DNA of 64,000 bases from Anoxybacteroides rupiense (GTDB lineage Bacteria; Bacillota; Bacilli; Bacillales; Anoxybacillaceae): contig NZ_JACIDF010000008.1 of assembly GCF_014196195.1 (NCBI RefSeq), forward strand, positions 1-64,000, given 5' to 3'. Positions 46,983-54,936 of this stretch are shown here, one piece after another. How positions within the stretch are numbered: the first letter of the stretch is position 1; each line of letters starts with the position of its first letter. The notes under the pieces were generated by a model. The model did not search any database and was not told the DNA's origin. It saw nothing but the letters and a program-made list of their open reading frames with translations. A program made the position numbers and the translations under genes.

Positions 46983-47388
46983 TCAGAATGCTCCACCTTC
47001 ATTCGTTTCTTCATGAAAAATGAGCCGCTCCCAAAAACAATCAAATGCACCAACCAATTTTTTGACTTCGGGAAGATGATAAAATGTTGCTGTTGTTTCC
47101 GAATGATAGATGTCTTCATCAGTTGAATACATATAAACGCGCTTGCCTGATGCAAGCGCAATGCCTAATTCAACATGGCTCCCCTTCCTGGCCGGAAGCG
47201 ACATAATAAAAAAATCGGCCGCCATCACCTCTCGCACCTCTTTTTGCCCTATTTGTTAAAGCTGTTCAATGGCTGTCGGACGCTCGTTTTTTGTCATATG
47301 TCTGTGTAAAACCGTTTACGATCAATCTCCGGGCGCAGAGGCGAACCACTTCTTTATTAGCGAAGCTTGAGGCAATATAAAATTTCAT
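46983..47388 (-). pseudogene. Nucleoside 2-deoxyribosyltransferase-like pseudogene
   Basis: An ATG behind AAGGAGG opens MKFYIASSFANKEVVR ... NGFTQTYD, then the frame shifts near 47310 and continues as KNERPTAIEQL-stop-QIGQKEVREVMAADFFIMSLPARKGSHVELGIALASGKRVYMYS. The distal frame needs both a frame correction and removal of a TAA. The pattern (FIAS start, AD + GSHVELG motif) fits the nucleoside 2-deoxyribosyltransferase-like family, which cleaves or transfers deoxyribose. A ~5-nt deletion near TATGAC would explain the shift. Confidence 0.75.
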
Positions 47389-47412
47389 TGATTCCTCCTT
47401 ATCCATGTATCC

Positions 47413-47802
47413 TTATGGCAAAAATCGCCTTCGCACGTCCTCTGTTGGAATCAAACACTGATCGGTCGTCCCAAACCATTGATAACGGTTTTTGGCGATC
47501 CAATCATAGAGAAGATCGCGAAGCGGACGTGGAATAAGAACGAATACATATAGACACTTCCACCATCCGCGCAAATGCTTGCATATCTTTAACGCCGCGC
47601 TTGACTTCGTATAATAAGTGTTTCCGTCAATCAATATCAAGCTATCAATCTGGCTAGGCACTCGATCGTCTTCCAATAGCGCTTGTCCCGCTTCGCTCTG
47701 CAATGAGTCAAACCGAAAATAAGCGTGCGGGTCTCTTTCAATAATCAATCGAACGCTTGCATGGCAAAAGCTGCAAGCGCCATCAAACAGAATGATTTTC
47801 AT
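47413..47802 (-). CDS. DCC-family thiol-disulfide oxidoreductase (YuxK-like, DUF393)
   Basis: 129-residue thioredoxin-like protein with the redox pair in LFDGACSFCHASVRLI and the family's segments FDSLQSEAGQALL, DSLILIDGNTYYTKSSAAL and a hydrophobic VLIPRPLRDLLYDWIAKNRY. The DCC family name comes from the DxxCxxC start. Exact substrate unknown. GAGGGG site 5 nt before the ATG. Confidence 0.85.
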   Translation of the reverse strand: MKIILFDGACSFCHASVRLIIERDPHAYFRFDSLQSEAGQALLEDDRVPSQIDSLILIDGNTYYTKSSAALKICKHLRGWWKCLYVFVLIPRPLRDLLYDWIAKNRYQWFGTTDQCLIPTEDVRRRFLP

Positions 47803-47862
47803 TTCATCCCCTCTCCAATGCTTGATGCACCAGCATATAGATTCCCCTAAAAGGCAGCATTT

Positions 47863-48462
47863 TCATCGATCTTCTGTTGAGGCACGATCCAGATTAAACA
47901 ATTTAACAAACAAAACAAAGACAAAAAGAAAAAAAATGACTCCGCCCCATACCATCCTACCGGAATGGTAACGCCAAGAGGTTTTTATATAGCGTTCCGC
48001 CATATGCAAGAACGGTTCAGGAATCGGTTCGCTGCGCTTTTCCGCATATGATAAATGCTGAACCGTCCATCCCCCTAAAGCAGGCTCCCATCCTCTTTTC
48101 CCTTGCTTCAGCCATACTTCAACCACATCACCAACCGCGACACTTAATGGAACGCTCCCCAGTTCATCCTGTATCCACGAGGGCCTATAAACATAATATA
48201 CGATCACTTCGGAAAAGGATTGCTCTTGGGGAGCTTTGATCAGCTGCTTGACTGACAGTGCCATGCGGCGAATTTGTGACGGATGATCGGCCTCGTTTGT
48301 TTGATCTTGATATAACCGATCCGAGATGACGACGCCGATCAGGTGTACCGGAGCTTTTTCCTTCGCTTTCGTTATTTCACTAGGTGCAGGAGAAGCACAA
48401 ATGCGCGCCGGAAAAAGCAGCAGGCACAACCCAAAAACCAAAAGCCCTCTTCTTCACTTCAT
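47863..48462 (-). pseudogene. Secreted/anchored protein with TGA at codon 3
   Basis: An ATG at 48462 with GGAGGGGGAAGAAAC upstream begins M-K-stop-RRGLLVFGLCLLLFPARICA, an otherwise perfect signal peptide. The third codon is TGA; the rest stays open for ~195 residues. The mature part has no recognised motif and ends in a transmembrane helix (about 170-190) and a charged tail. Either the gene is inactivated by one substitution (or an assembly error), or translation starts at a TTG at 48441, which would lose the basic n-region. Its start overlaps the stop of the YdbC-like gene. Confidence 0.6.
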
Positions 48463-48986
48463 GTTTCTTCCCCCTCCATAAAACGAAACGTAGTCCATGA
48501 CTCTTCAATTGCCACGGTCGTCCCATCACTATCCGTCAGCGGCATAGCAGGGACGATAAGCAAGCGACGATGATCATGCAGATGTTGAAACCAAATAAAT
48601 TCTTCTGCACTACACGAACCGGACAATGGTTCGCAGCGCTCCCATACATGCAGCACATTGCTTTTACGCAGCATTTCCATAATAGAGAAAGTATCGTCAT
48701 TGGGTGATGCTTTCATATATAAGTCAACCGCAAGACGATGATAGGTGCCACGCTGGTTGTTTTTCGCCATGATTTCATCGTGATCCCGCTTCATAAATGC
48801 CTCGTAGGCGGAATGATTTTCCCAGAACGAAAAAATATAGGCCTCGTTCGCATCGTTTACATTCCAACCACCTATTTGCTGGAGAAAGCCGGAAATCGCC
48901 TTTAATTCCTGCCATTGCTCTTGTGCGAACGAAAACCTCCGCTTTTGCTCCGGAAAGACACCGCATTTAATCCATTTCAGCAGCAC
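48459..48986 (-). CDS. YdbC-like protein (DUF4937)
   Basis: 175-residue protein with an N-terminal ferredoxin-like monooxygenase-fold half (VLLKWIKCGVFPEQKRRFSF ... GFLQQIGGWN ... SFWENHSAYEAFMKRDHD), as in B. subtilis YdbC, plus a C-terminal extension (about 105-170). Function unknown. GTG start with AAAGGGG upstream; overlaps the GrpB gene by 20 bp and the next gene's start, so the three are coupled. Confidence 0.8.
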   Translation of the reverse strand: MLLKWIKCGVFPEQKRRFSFAQEQWQELKAISGFLQQIGGWNVNDANEAYIFSFWENHSAYEAFMKRDHDEIMAKNNQRGTYHRLAVDLYMKASPNDDTFSIMEMLRKSNVLHVWERCEPLSGSCSAEEFIWFQHLHDHRRLLIVPAMPLTDSDGTTVAIEESWTTFRFMEGEET

Positions 48987-49518
48987 TCGATTTCCCCTTT
49001 CTTCGCTTGCGATACCATGCTAGCGCTTCTTGTTCCGCTTTTTTGATAAACGGATCCTTTCCTTCTATGTACGATCCAATATCCAAAGGGAATTGTTGCG
49101 CTAGCATTTGTTTCAGCTTGCTATATTCCTTAGCTTGATCGGAGTGAGCGACCATATATTCTTTAAACGCCAAATGCCGCTCGATATGTTCGCTCCCCTT
49201 TTGAAACACATGAACGTGATGCGTCCGCTCTTCTCCTCCTTTGCGAAAAAATCTCCGCTTCGCAATCCCGTGTTCCCCCAATGCTTCATAACCAAGCTCA
49301 GCCATTTGCTTATTAAAACGATCGACTTCGTCAAGATTGTGGACCTCGACCATGATATCAATGATGGGCTTGGCGCGCATTCCAGGGACCGAGGTGCTTC
49401 CGATATGGTAGATTTCAACGCACCCGTTTTGAAAGACGTCTTTCATTTTGTCTGCTTCACAACGAAACTGCTCCGCCCATTGTTCGGAAAATGGAACGAC
49501 TTCGACTTTTCGCGCCAT
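48967..49518 (-). CDS. GrpB-family protein (UPF0157)
   Basis: 183-residue nucleotidyltransferase-like protein. Signatures: VEIYHIGSTSVPGMRAKPIIDIMVEV (GSTSVPG plus DI acidic motif), HHVHVFQKGSEHIERHLAFKEYM and AEQEALAWY. Members are found fused to dephospho-CoA kinase in some bacteria; activity is unproven. AAAAGGTGATG precedes the ATG. Confidence 0.88.
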   Translation of the reverse strand: MARKVEVVPFSEQWAEQFRCEADKMKDVFQNGCVEIYHIGSTSVPGMRAKPIIDIMVEVHNLDEVDRFNKQMAELGYEALGEHGIAKRRFFRKGGEERTHHVHVFQKGSEHIERHLAFKEYMVAHSDQAKEYSKLKQMLAQQFPLDIGSYIEGKDPFIKKAEQEALAWYRKRRKGKSSAAEMD

Positions 49519-49538
49519 CCATCATCACCTTTTTTCTT

Positions 49539-49934
49539 TTAGACATTTCGGCTCCTCATGACCTTTATGCCAAATCGCAGACAATCCCGACAAATCAACG
49601 CAAAGGGCCCCTGTACGAGCGGCTCTTTGTGCTGAAGGCAGAAGGAGCATCGTTGTTTTATTTCTCGCGCAAATACATGCTGGCTTTTTTCTTCGCTTAG
49701 CGCTTTTATATTTTCATACACGCAGTTTAAAAATGTTTCATCAATATACTCCAATCCCCTCTTTAGCTTCATCGCCATCAGCTTGCAAGCAACAGCCATT
49801 CCTTCATAAAATCTTCGATTCTCTATATCTTTGCTGTTGCCGGCCTGATTTCCTATCTCTGTCGCAAACTCTTCCAATTCCTCGATCATTCCTTCAACAT
49901 CCTGACTAGTAAACCATTTTCTTCGATTGCTCAC
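49539..49934 (-). CDS. Hypothetical protein with C-terminal ClpX-type C4 zinc finger
   Basis: 131-residue protein. A helical N-terminal part (about 5-90) is followed by CSFCLQHKEPLVQGPFALIC-RDC, a C-x2-C-x16-C-x2-C site very like the ClpX zinc finger. No ATPase domain is present, so it may be an adaptor or nucleic-acid/protein binder. The GTG at 49934 has GGAGGGG six nt upstream; an ATG two codons earlier abuts that site. Confidence 0.7.
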   Translation of the reverse strand: MSNRRKWFTSQDVEGMIEELEEFATEIGNQAGNSKDIENRRFYEGMAVACKLMAMKLKRGLEYIDETFLNCVYENIKALSEEKSQHVFAREIKQRCSFCLQHKEPLVQGPFALICRDCLRFGIKVMRSRNV

Positions 49935-50155
49935 AAACATCCCCTCCTCATACAAATGGCTACGTAGATGTTAATACTACATAAAGGTAAATTATTCCTT
50001 TAAAAAAGATACTGATCCAAGAATTTTTGCCAAATAAAAACGACCAGTTTTCGAATATTTACAATGGAGGGCTGTCGACATGCCAGGACATCGAAAAATG
50101 CTTGAGATCGCTTTGCAACTAGAATCCCGTTCCATAAATCCTTCGTTCAACGTCA

Positions 50156-51094
50156 TCATTCTGCCTTTTGTACTTTTTCTAAAAACTGAAGCACCTTTTG
50201 AATATAATCGTCTTTGTACATCGCAAAGCTTTTCACATGCTTGGCCTTTTCAGTGAGCCAAATTTCAAAAACATCGCGATGTTTATTATACATGCTTACA
50301 CTTTCCTTGTATGGAATCGACGGATCATCTTTACTGTGGATAAATAAGACGGGACGCGGTGCTATCTGATCCACTGCTTTTATAGGGATTGATTCCGCCG
50401 GATTTAAATCTGTCAACATAGGAATAAGCGTTATAATTAAGTAAGTAAATGGGACGTTGGGCAAATGGGTCCATACAGGCATATAAGTGCGCAAATAGCC
50501 TTCTAAATCACTAAATGGACTGTCAGCAATCACCGCTTTTACATCTTTATCCATTCCCGCAGCTAAAATGGAGGTGGCAGCTCCCATCGACACACCATAA
50601 AGCGCGACCGGCTCAGAATAATGATGTTTTGCATAATCAATCACACCAAGCAAGTCGTATTTTTCCTTTGCGCCAATCGTAGTCATATCGCCTTCTGATT
50701 CACCGCTTGCTCGAAAATCAAACATCATAACGCGGTATCCTTCCGCCGCTAGCGATTGAGCCAACGGCAAAAAAGGAACATTGGGCTCGTAGCGGTTGCC
50801 GCCGTAGCCATGCGAAAAAATAATCGTCATCCGAGCCTGTTTGGTCGGTTCTATAATCCATCCTTTCAACTTAAGCCCGTCGTCTTTGCTGATAAAGGTG
50901 GCATCTTGATAGGCAAGTCCATAATCTTTTGGTGTTTCTAAAATCGGTTTTCGTTCTTTATGCGTTAAATTCCATCCAACATAGACGGAAATCGCCACAC
51001 ATGCGACGATCGCAACAAGCAATACACTAGCGAGCGAGATCGCAATTCTCTTTTTTGTCCTTGCCTTTCTCTCAAGCTGCATTGGCAAATTCAT
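50156..51094 (-). CDS. Membrane-anchored alpha/beta hydrolase (YqkD-like)
   Basis: 312-residue serine hydrolase. One N-terminal transmembrane helix (about 15-40) anchors the domain outside. The oxyanion region IFSHGYGGNRYEP, nucleophile LYGVSMGAATSIL, Asp in LFIHSKDDPSIPY and His in KAKHVKSF complete the triad. The GESEGDMTTIG segment is typical of the YqkD/bem46-type group. Substrate unknown. GAGGTGACAACG precedes the ATG at 51094; longer frames upstream look untranslated. Confidence 0.85.
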   Translation of the reverse strand: MNLPMQLERKARTKKRIAISLASVLLVAIVACVAISVYVGWNLTHKERKPILETPKDYGLAYQDATFISKDDGLKLKGWIIEPTKQARMTIIFSHGYGGNRYEPNVPFLPLAQSLAAEGYRVMMFDFRASGESEGDMTTIGAKEKYDLLGVIDYAKHHYSEPVALYGVSMGAATSILAAGMDKDVKAVIADSPFSDLEGYLRTYMPVWTHLPNVPFTYLIITLIPMLTDLNPAESIPIKAVDQIAPRPVLFIHSKDDPSIPYKESVSMYNKHRDVFEIWLTEKAKHVKSFAMYKDDYIQKVLQFLEKVQKAE

Positions 51095-51690
51095 CGTTGT
51101 CACCTCTTTATCTATATTTTGAAACGAAAGAGAGGGAAGCAAAGCAGCATCTGTCTCTTTTATCGCGAAACCGGTTGATGAAACCTTTGATATTTGCACG
51201 GAAGCTCCTATTCGTTCAATAATAAACTGAATATTCAGACTTATTGACAGACAAAATAAGAAACGTGCGCTGCACTATGAATTGTCCATATTCGCAGTCA
51301 AGAACACTTGGCTGCTTAATGCAAGCGGCTCGCATCGTTATGACCCGCTCTTCTTGCCTTATCTTCTTTTTCCCATTATATCGAAATCTCCTGTTTCCAT
51401 AAAGGAAATTTTCAAGCCGCTCTTTTTTTATAAAAACACAACCGTTGCCTCCATTCAGCCAATATTCCAAAAGAATGTCTGGTGACCAGCAAGTAGGCGG
51501 GCAACTCTCGACTAGACAGTACACAATATTCCAAAAGAATGTCTGGTGACCAGTGTTCGTGGTCCATTATTTTACTAAAAAGCAACGAATGCTATGGACA
51601 AATATAAGCTTATATACATGAAAAGACGTTCATAACAGCTTCCGCCTCTTAACAGAGCGGGGGAATAGGCTCAGAAATGGAATGTCCAGT
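51095..51690. other. Intergenic region with direct repeats
   Basis: About 600 bp without a supported gene. It contains two identical 30-bp direct repeats (listed separately). A 102-codon minus-strand frame (51216-51524) has no recognisable product and ends inside the repeat region. Confidence 0.45.
51460..51553. repeat. Pair of identical 30-bp direct repeats, 34 bp apart
   Basis: CAATATTCCAAAAGAATGTC... occurs at 51460-51489 and 51524-51553, identical over 30 bp and diverging at both edges. Each copy contains two small inverted repeats, ATTC-CAAAA-GAAT and CTGGT-G-ACCAG. The layout suggests paired protein-binding sites or remnants of an insertion event. Confidence 0.75.
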
Positions 51691-51744
51691 AAAAACCACG
51701 GCCAGAAGGTCAGTCTTTAGACCTGGCCCCCGACCGTGGAAAAA
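51691..51744 (-). terminator. Large terminator-like hairpin
   Basis: CCACGGCCAG-A-AGGTC pairs with GACCTGGCC-CCCGA-CCGTGG, flanked by A5 and TTTTTAC on the minus strand, just after the adenylyltransferase remnant. Confidence 0.7.
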
Positions 51745-51756
51745 CAGTCCAACAGG

Positions 51757-52315
51757 TTAACATCTATCTAACCGCCTTACTTGTAACAAATACTCTCTGA
51801 TCTTTTCTTCCACTTTGCTAGGATATGTATAGCCTAATGACTGGCCAACTTTCGCGCTTAACTTTGTAAACAAATCGGCCATGCCAAAAAGAGCCGTCCA
51901 GTTATCCTCTATGTTGCTTCCGACAAATGTCGACTCAAGCTCGATCCACGTTTCTTCATCTAGATATCTTTTAAACCATCGGCCATGCTTGTTCGGATTC
52001 ACCTTCCAATCATACTGAACACCTATATACCATTCCACCATTTTCTGTAAATAATGAAATCGGCTTACAGAATCAAGCATAAACTTGGCAAAGTATAATT
52101 CATCGCGCCATAGTCCTTTAGCAACATAAGTCGTATCCCACCAAAAATCATTGATAAGCTCCAGATACTCTTCTTCTGTCGGCTTTTGTGTCAAAAATGC
52201 TGAATAAGTTGGAGTTTTTAGCTTCTGAGTCAACTGATCTTTATCAAGTAAAATTTGATAACCGTTTTGAGCTATATATTTTGTCCGTGTCCGACTCCAT
52301 CCGTCATTTTTCGTT
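51757..52315 (-). pseudogene. Aminoglycoside 6-adenylyltransferase remnant (ANT(6)/AadK-like)
   Basis: About 185 residues matching the C-terminal two thirds of streptomycin adenylyltransferases: NGYQILLDKDQL, QKPTEEEYLELINDFWWDTTYVAKGL, RDELYFAKFMLDS, MVEWYIGVQYDW and GMADLFTKLSAKV. Family proteins are ~285-290 residues; the N-terminal catalytic part (the NGSR and DYD nucleotidyl motifs) is absent and the frame meets two stops upstream of 52315. The 158-codon open part could only start at a TTG without a ribosome site. It is almost certainly inactive. Confidence 0.78.
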
Positions 52316-52447
52316 ATTCATCAGCGGATCAAAGTTTTTTATCAATGAATATGTAGCAGCAAAACATATGCCGAGTACAAAAAATCCCACTTCCTTGAAA
52401 GCACAGATAGCGAGTAAAAATCTCCAATAAATGATAAAAGAAACGCT

Positions 52448-52462
52448 TGATAATGATTATCA
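52448..52462. promoter_or_regulatory. Perfect 7-1-7 Fur box
   Basis: TGATAAT-G-ATTATCA, an exact match to the Bacillus Fur consensus core, with further matching bases outside. It lies downstream of the DUF1540 gene and upstream (minus strand) of a short hydrophobic frame without a start codon (52304-52450), so its target is unclear. Confidence 0.75.
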
Positions 52463-52522
52463 TTCATGTTAGAATAAATGCGGGAGGAAGGAATGACAGA
52501 CCTCCTTACCTCCCTGTCTCCA

Positions 52523-52678
52523 TTACTTAGCTTCGAATGTTTTGCAATCTGTTTCTGCAGAGCTTTGTGCTTTTTCATGGGAACTATGAGAAATGATGTA
52601 GATTTTGTCAGCTTGGCATTGATTGCCGTCACCCCAATGGCGGCAAGTGTTCACTTCACAGAGCACATCTTTGGCCAT
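52523..52678 (-). CDS. DUF1540 small Cys-rich protein
   Basis: 51-residue protein with a perfect ribosome site (AAAAGGAGGTGATC). It reads MAKDVLCEVNTCRHWGDGNQ, then CQADKIYIISHS and ends ETDCKTFEAK; the four Cys (7, 12, 21, 45) fit DUF1540, a family common in spore-formers with likely metal binding. It is too short for standard ORF cut-offs. Function unknown. Confidence 0.85.
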   Translation of the reverse strand: MAKDVLCEVNTCRHWGDGNQCQADKIYIISHSSHEKAQSSAETDCKTFEAK

Positions 52679-52749
52679 GTCTGATCACCTCCTTTTTGGA
52701 ATAGCATGGCAAAACTTAGAGGTTGATTCTAGATTGATTTGTTGCTTGT

Positions 52750-52777
52750 CCCCCTTTTGGAGTAAGGGGCTTTTTTT
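52750..52777 (+). terminator. Orphan plus-strand terminator
   Basis: CCCCTT-TTGGAGT-AAGGGG-C-TTTTTTT. No plus-strand gene is visible upstream, so it may be a relic or end a small unannotated transcript. Confidence 0.5.
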
Positions 52778-52849
52778 GTGTCTCACTTCTACTATATAAT
52801 AGATTCTATGTAACTGCAAGCTATTGAAAGAATCCCACCGCAGTCCATT

Positions 52850-53153
52850 CCTATTCATGCTTTTCAAATTGCTCCATAATCTCTGATTTTCCGGAAAATC
52901 GGATCGAAGCAGGATCTCGGCGAATGATCTCAGTCCATCTGCATCAAACGCGGCTGGAGCATACAGAATATCATAAAAACGCCATAAAACGGCCCGAAGC
53001 GCACCTTGTTCGTCAAAGTCTCCCCATAATTCTTGGAAATCCTGCTAATAACCAAAAGCCACGATATCATCAATGATAAAAAGATTGATAGAAGCTTCTT
53101 GCGCTAAAAAGAAAAACAGCGGAATGATCTCTTTTGGTCAATCTCCGAATCAT
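52850..53153 (-). pseudogene. GNAT-family acetyltransferase pseudogene
   Basis: An ATG at 53153 behind GGGGAG opens MIRRLTKRDHSAVF; after a one-base frame change in a T run it continues FLAQEASINLFIIDDIVAFGY-stop-QDFQELWGDFDEQGALRAV, then WRFYDILYAPAAFDADGL. The pattern (LTxxDH start, INLFIIxDIxAFGY, QELWGxFDE) fits a bacillar GNAT acetyltransferase. Frameshift, internal TAG and missing C-terminal half make it inactive. Confidence 0.7.
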
Positions 53154-53222
53154 ATGACTCCCCTGTCTCCATCGATCGATGTCGATAAAATTAGCAAAAA
53201 AGCGCTCTCTTCAATCTTTCCA

Positions 53223-53260
53223 TAAAAAAATAAAAGCTGGCATACGCCAGCTTCTTTTGA
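53223..53260 (-). terminator. Terminator of the acyl-CoA dehydrogenase operon
   Basis: AAGCTGGC-GTAT-GCCAGCTT followed on the minus strand by TTATTTTTTTAT. Confidence 0.85.
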
Positions 53261-53265
53261 TCCTC

Positions 53266-54936
53266 TTATACTCTCATCTTCTTATTTTTATTTACTAGCA
53301 AATCGAAACAATTGACCGCAAGCATCTCATAATCCAGTAAATGCTGAGGCCAAATGTGCTGCAAAAAGAGGCGGGCCATCATTTCGCTTCGTTCGCTTTC
53401 CGAAGCGTTTTTCAATGCCGTCACGCTTAAATAAAGATCGCACAAACGATTGGCTATTTTTTTCGCATGGTATGTTTGCGCATGTTCCGGCATCGCTTGC
53501 AGCCTTGGCAATGACTCCATCAGCTCATCCAATCCGCTTTCCACCGGCTTCGCCAACGGGCGAAGATGTCCGGGAAGCGCCGCCAACTGCTCGCGCATCT
53601 TGTCGTTAAAGCGTTCCTCAATGCGATGCTTTCGGATGAGCCGCAATACTTCCAAGCTCAAAATATTAGCGGTGCCTTCCCAAACCGTCAGCACTTGTGC
53701 GTCACGAAGAAGCCTTGGAGTGACAAAATCTTCGATATAACCATTGCCGCCGTGCATCTCAATCGCTTCGTGTGCAAAAGCGATCGCCTCTTCAGCGGTG
53801 CGCATTTTCAAAATGGCAATCAATAGCCGATTCCACGCTTTTTCTGCTTCCGTTGCCTGCTCTGGCGCTTGCATAATGCGATCAAATAATGCAATCAGCT
53901 CAAAACAAGCACTTGTCTGTACTTCTTGGCGCGCCGTCAAGTGAGCCAACGTTTCTCTCACCATCGGGTACGAGGTCAATGTTTGCCCAAAAGCCGATCG
54001 TTCCTCTGCATACTGTACCGCTTCATCAAGCGCCCGCTTCATAATGCCGATGGAAGCAACCGCATTGCAGACACGCGATAAATTGAGCGCTTCCATCATG
54101 TAATAAAAGCCTTTTGTTGGATCGCCCACAACATAAGCTTTCGCACCGTCAAACACCACTTCCGCTGATGGAACGGCCCGCACCCCAAGCTTATCTTTCA
54201 ATCGGCGAATTTGAATGCCATTGAGCGATCCATCGTCCGTGCGCCACGGCACAAGAAACAAGCTAAGTCCTTTTGTTCCCGGTCCGCTGCCCTCGATGCG
54301 CGCTAATACCATGGCTACGCCGCACATGCCAGCATTGCTCGCAAAGTATTTTTCACCATAAATTTTATAATGATCGCCGCAAGGAACCGCCTTCACCTCA
54401 TTCGCTCCAACATCCGATCCTCCTTGCCGCTCTGTCAAAAAGGTGGCTCCCTCATATCGTTCGACTTCTCCTGTTGAAATGACATGTGGCAAATATTTAT
54501 TTTTCAGCTCTTGATCCGCAAAATGCTCCAATAAATAGGCCGTTGCCATTGTCAACGTGACCGGGCAATAAAAACCTGGCTCTACCTGTGATAACAAATA
54601 ACCTTGCGCGTAAGAGTAAATATAGTTACCTTTTCGGCCAAGCTCTGGAATAGTTTTATGAACATAGCCGACGATTCCAGATTCATATGTTTGCTTTACC
54701 GTCTGACGGTAGCCTTCGTTGACCCACACCTCCGATACATCATTTCCAAAGCGATCATATTTGATCAACCTCGGCTGCCCTTCACGATCGGTATGGACGG
54801 CCCTTTTATCAAATTCCGTCATACAAAGCTGCCAAAACTTCTCCAGCTCTTTCTCTGCATAGCCATATAACTCTGGATCTAAATATTTTTTTAAATTCTC
54901 CAGTAAATTTGGATCAGCTTCGCGCAGCTGCTTCAT
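53266..54936 (-). CDS. Acyl-CoA dehydrogenase (AidB-like/isovaleryl type)
   Basis: 556-residue flavoprotein, longer than the usual ~380, with AidB-like N- and C-terminal extensions. FAD/acyl-CoA motifs: ATFLTERQGGSDVGANEV, GEKYFASNAGM, LSRVCNAVASIGIMKRALDEAV, AHEAIEMHGGNGYIEDF and VWEGTANILSLEV, which carries the likely catalytic Glu region. Last gene of a MerR-acyl-CoA ligase-dehydrogenase operon; it overlaps the ligase end by 23 bp. Substrate is likely a branched or medium-chain acyl-CoA (inference). Confidence 0.88.
   Translation of the reverse strand: MKQLREADPNLLENLKKYLDPELYGYAEKELEKFWQLCMTEFDKRAVHTDREGQPRLIKYDRFGNDVSEVWVNEGYRQTVKQTYESGIVGYVHKTIPELGRKGNYIYSYAQGYLLSQVEPGFYCPVTLTMATAYLLEHFADQELKNKYLPHVISTGEVERYEGATFLTERQGGSDVGANEVKAVPCGDHYKIYGEKYFASNAGMCGVAMVLARIEGSGPGTKGLSLFLVPWRTDDGSLNGIQIRRLKDKLGVRAVPSAEVVFDGAKAYVVGDPTKGFYYMMEALNLSRVCNAVASIGIMKRALDEAVQYAEERSAFGQTLTSYPMVRETLAHLTARQEVQTSACFELIALFDRIMQAPEQATEAEKAWNRLLIAILKMRTAEEAIAFAHEAIEMHGGNGYIEDFVTPRLLRDAQVLTVWEGTANILSLEVLRLIRKHRIEERFNDKMREQLAALPGHLRPLAKPVESGLDELMESLPRLQAMPEHAQTYHAKKIANRLCDLYLSVTALKNASESERSEMMARLFLQHIWPQHLLDYEMLAVNCFDLLVNKNKKMRV

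Noticed and set aside
50081-50260. 59-codon plus-strand frame starting MPGHRKMLEIALQL with a GGAGGG site
   Set aside because: Most of it is antisense to the hydrolase gene end; no family is recognised. It could be a truncated relic but support is too weak.
51216-51524. 102-codon minus-strand frame
   Set aside because: No plausible start site or motif, and it ends inside the direct-repeat area.
51460-51553. Possible minimal CRISPR array
   Set aside because: Only two repeats, no cas genes, and the repeat lacks typical CRISPR ends; it holds two short inverted repeats instead.
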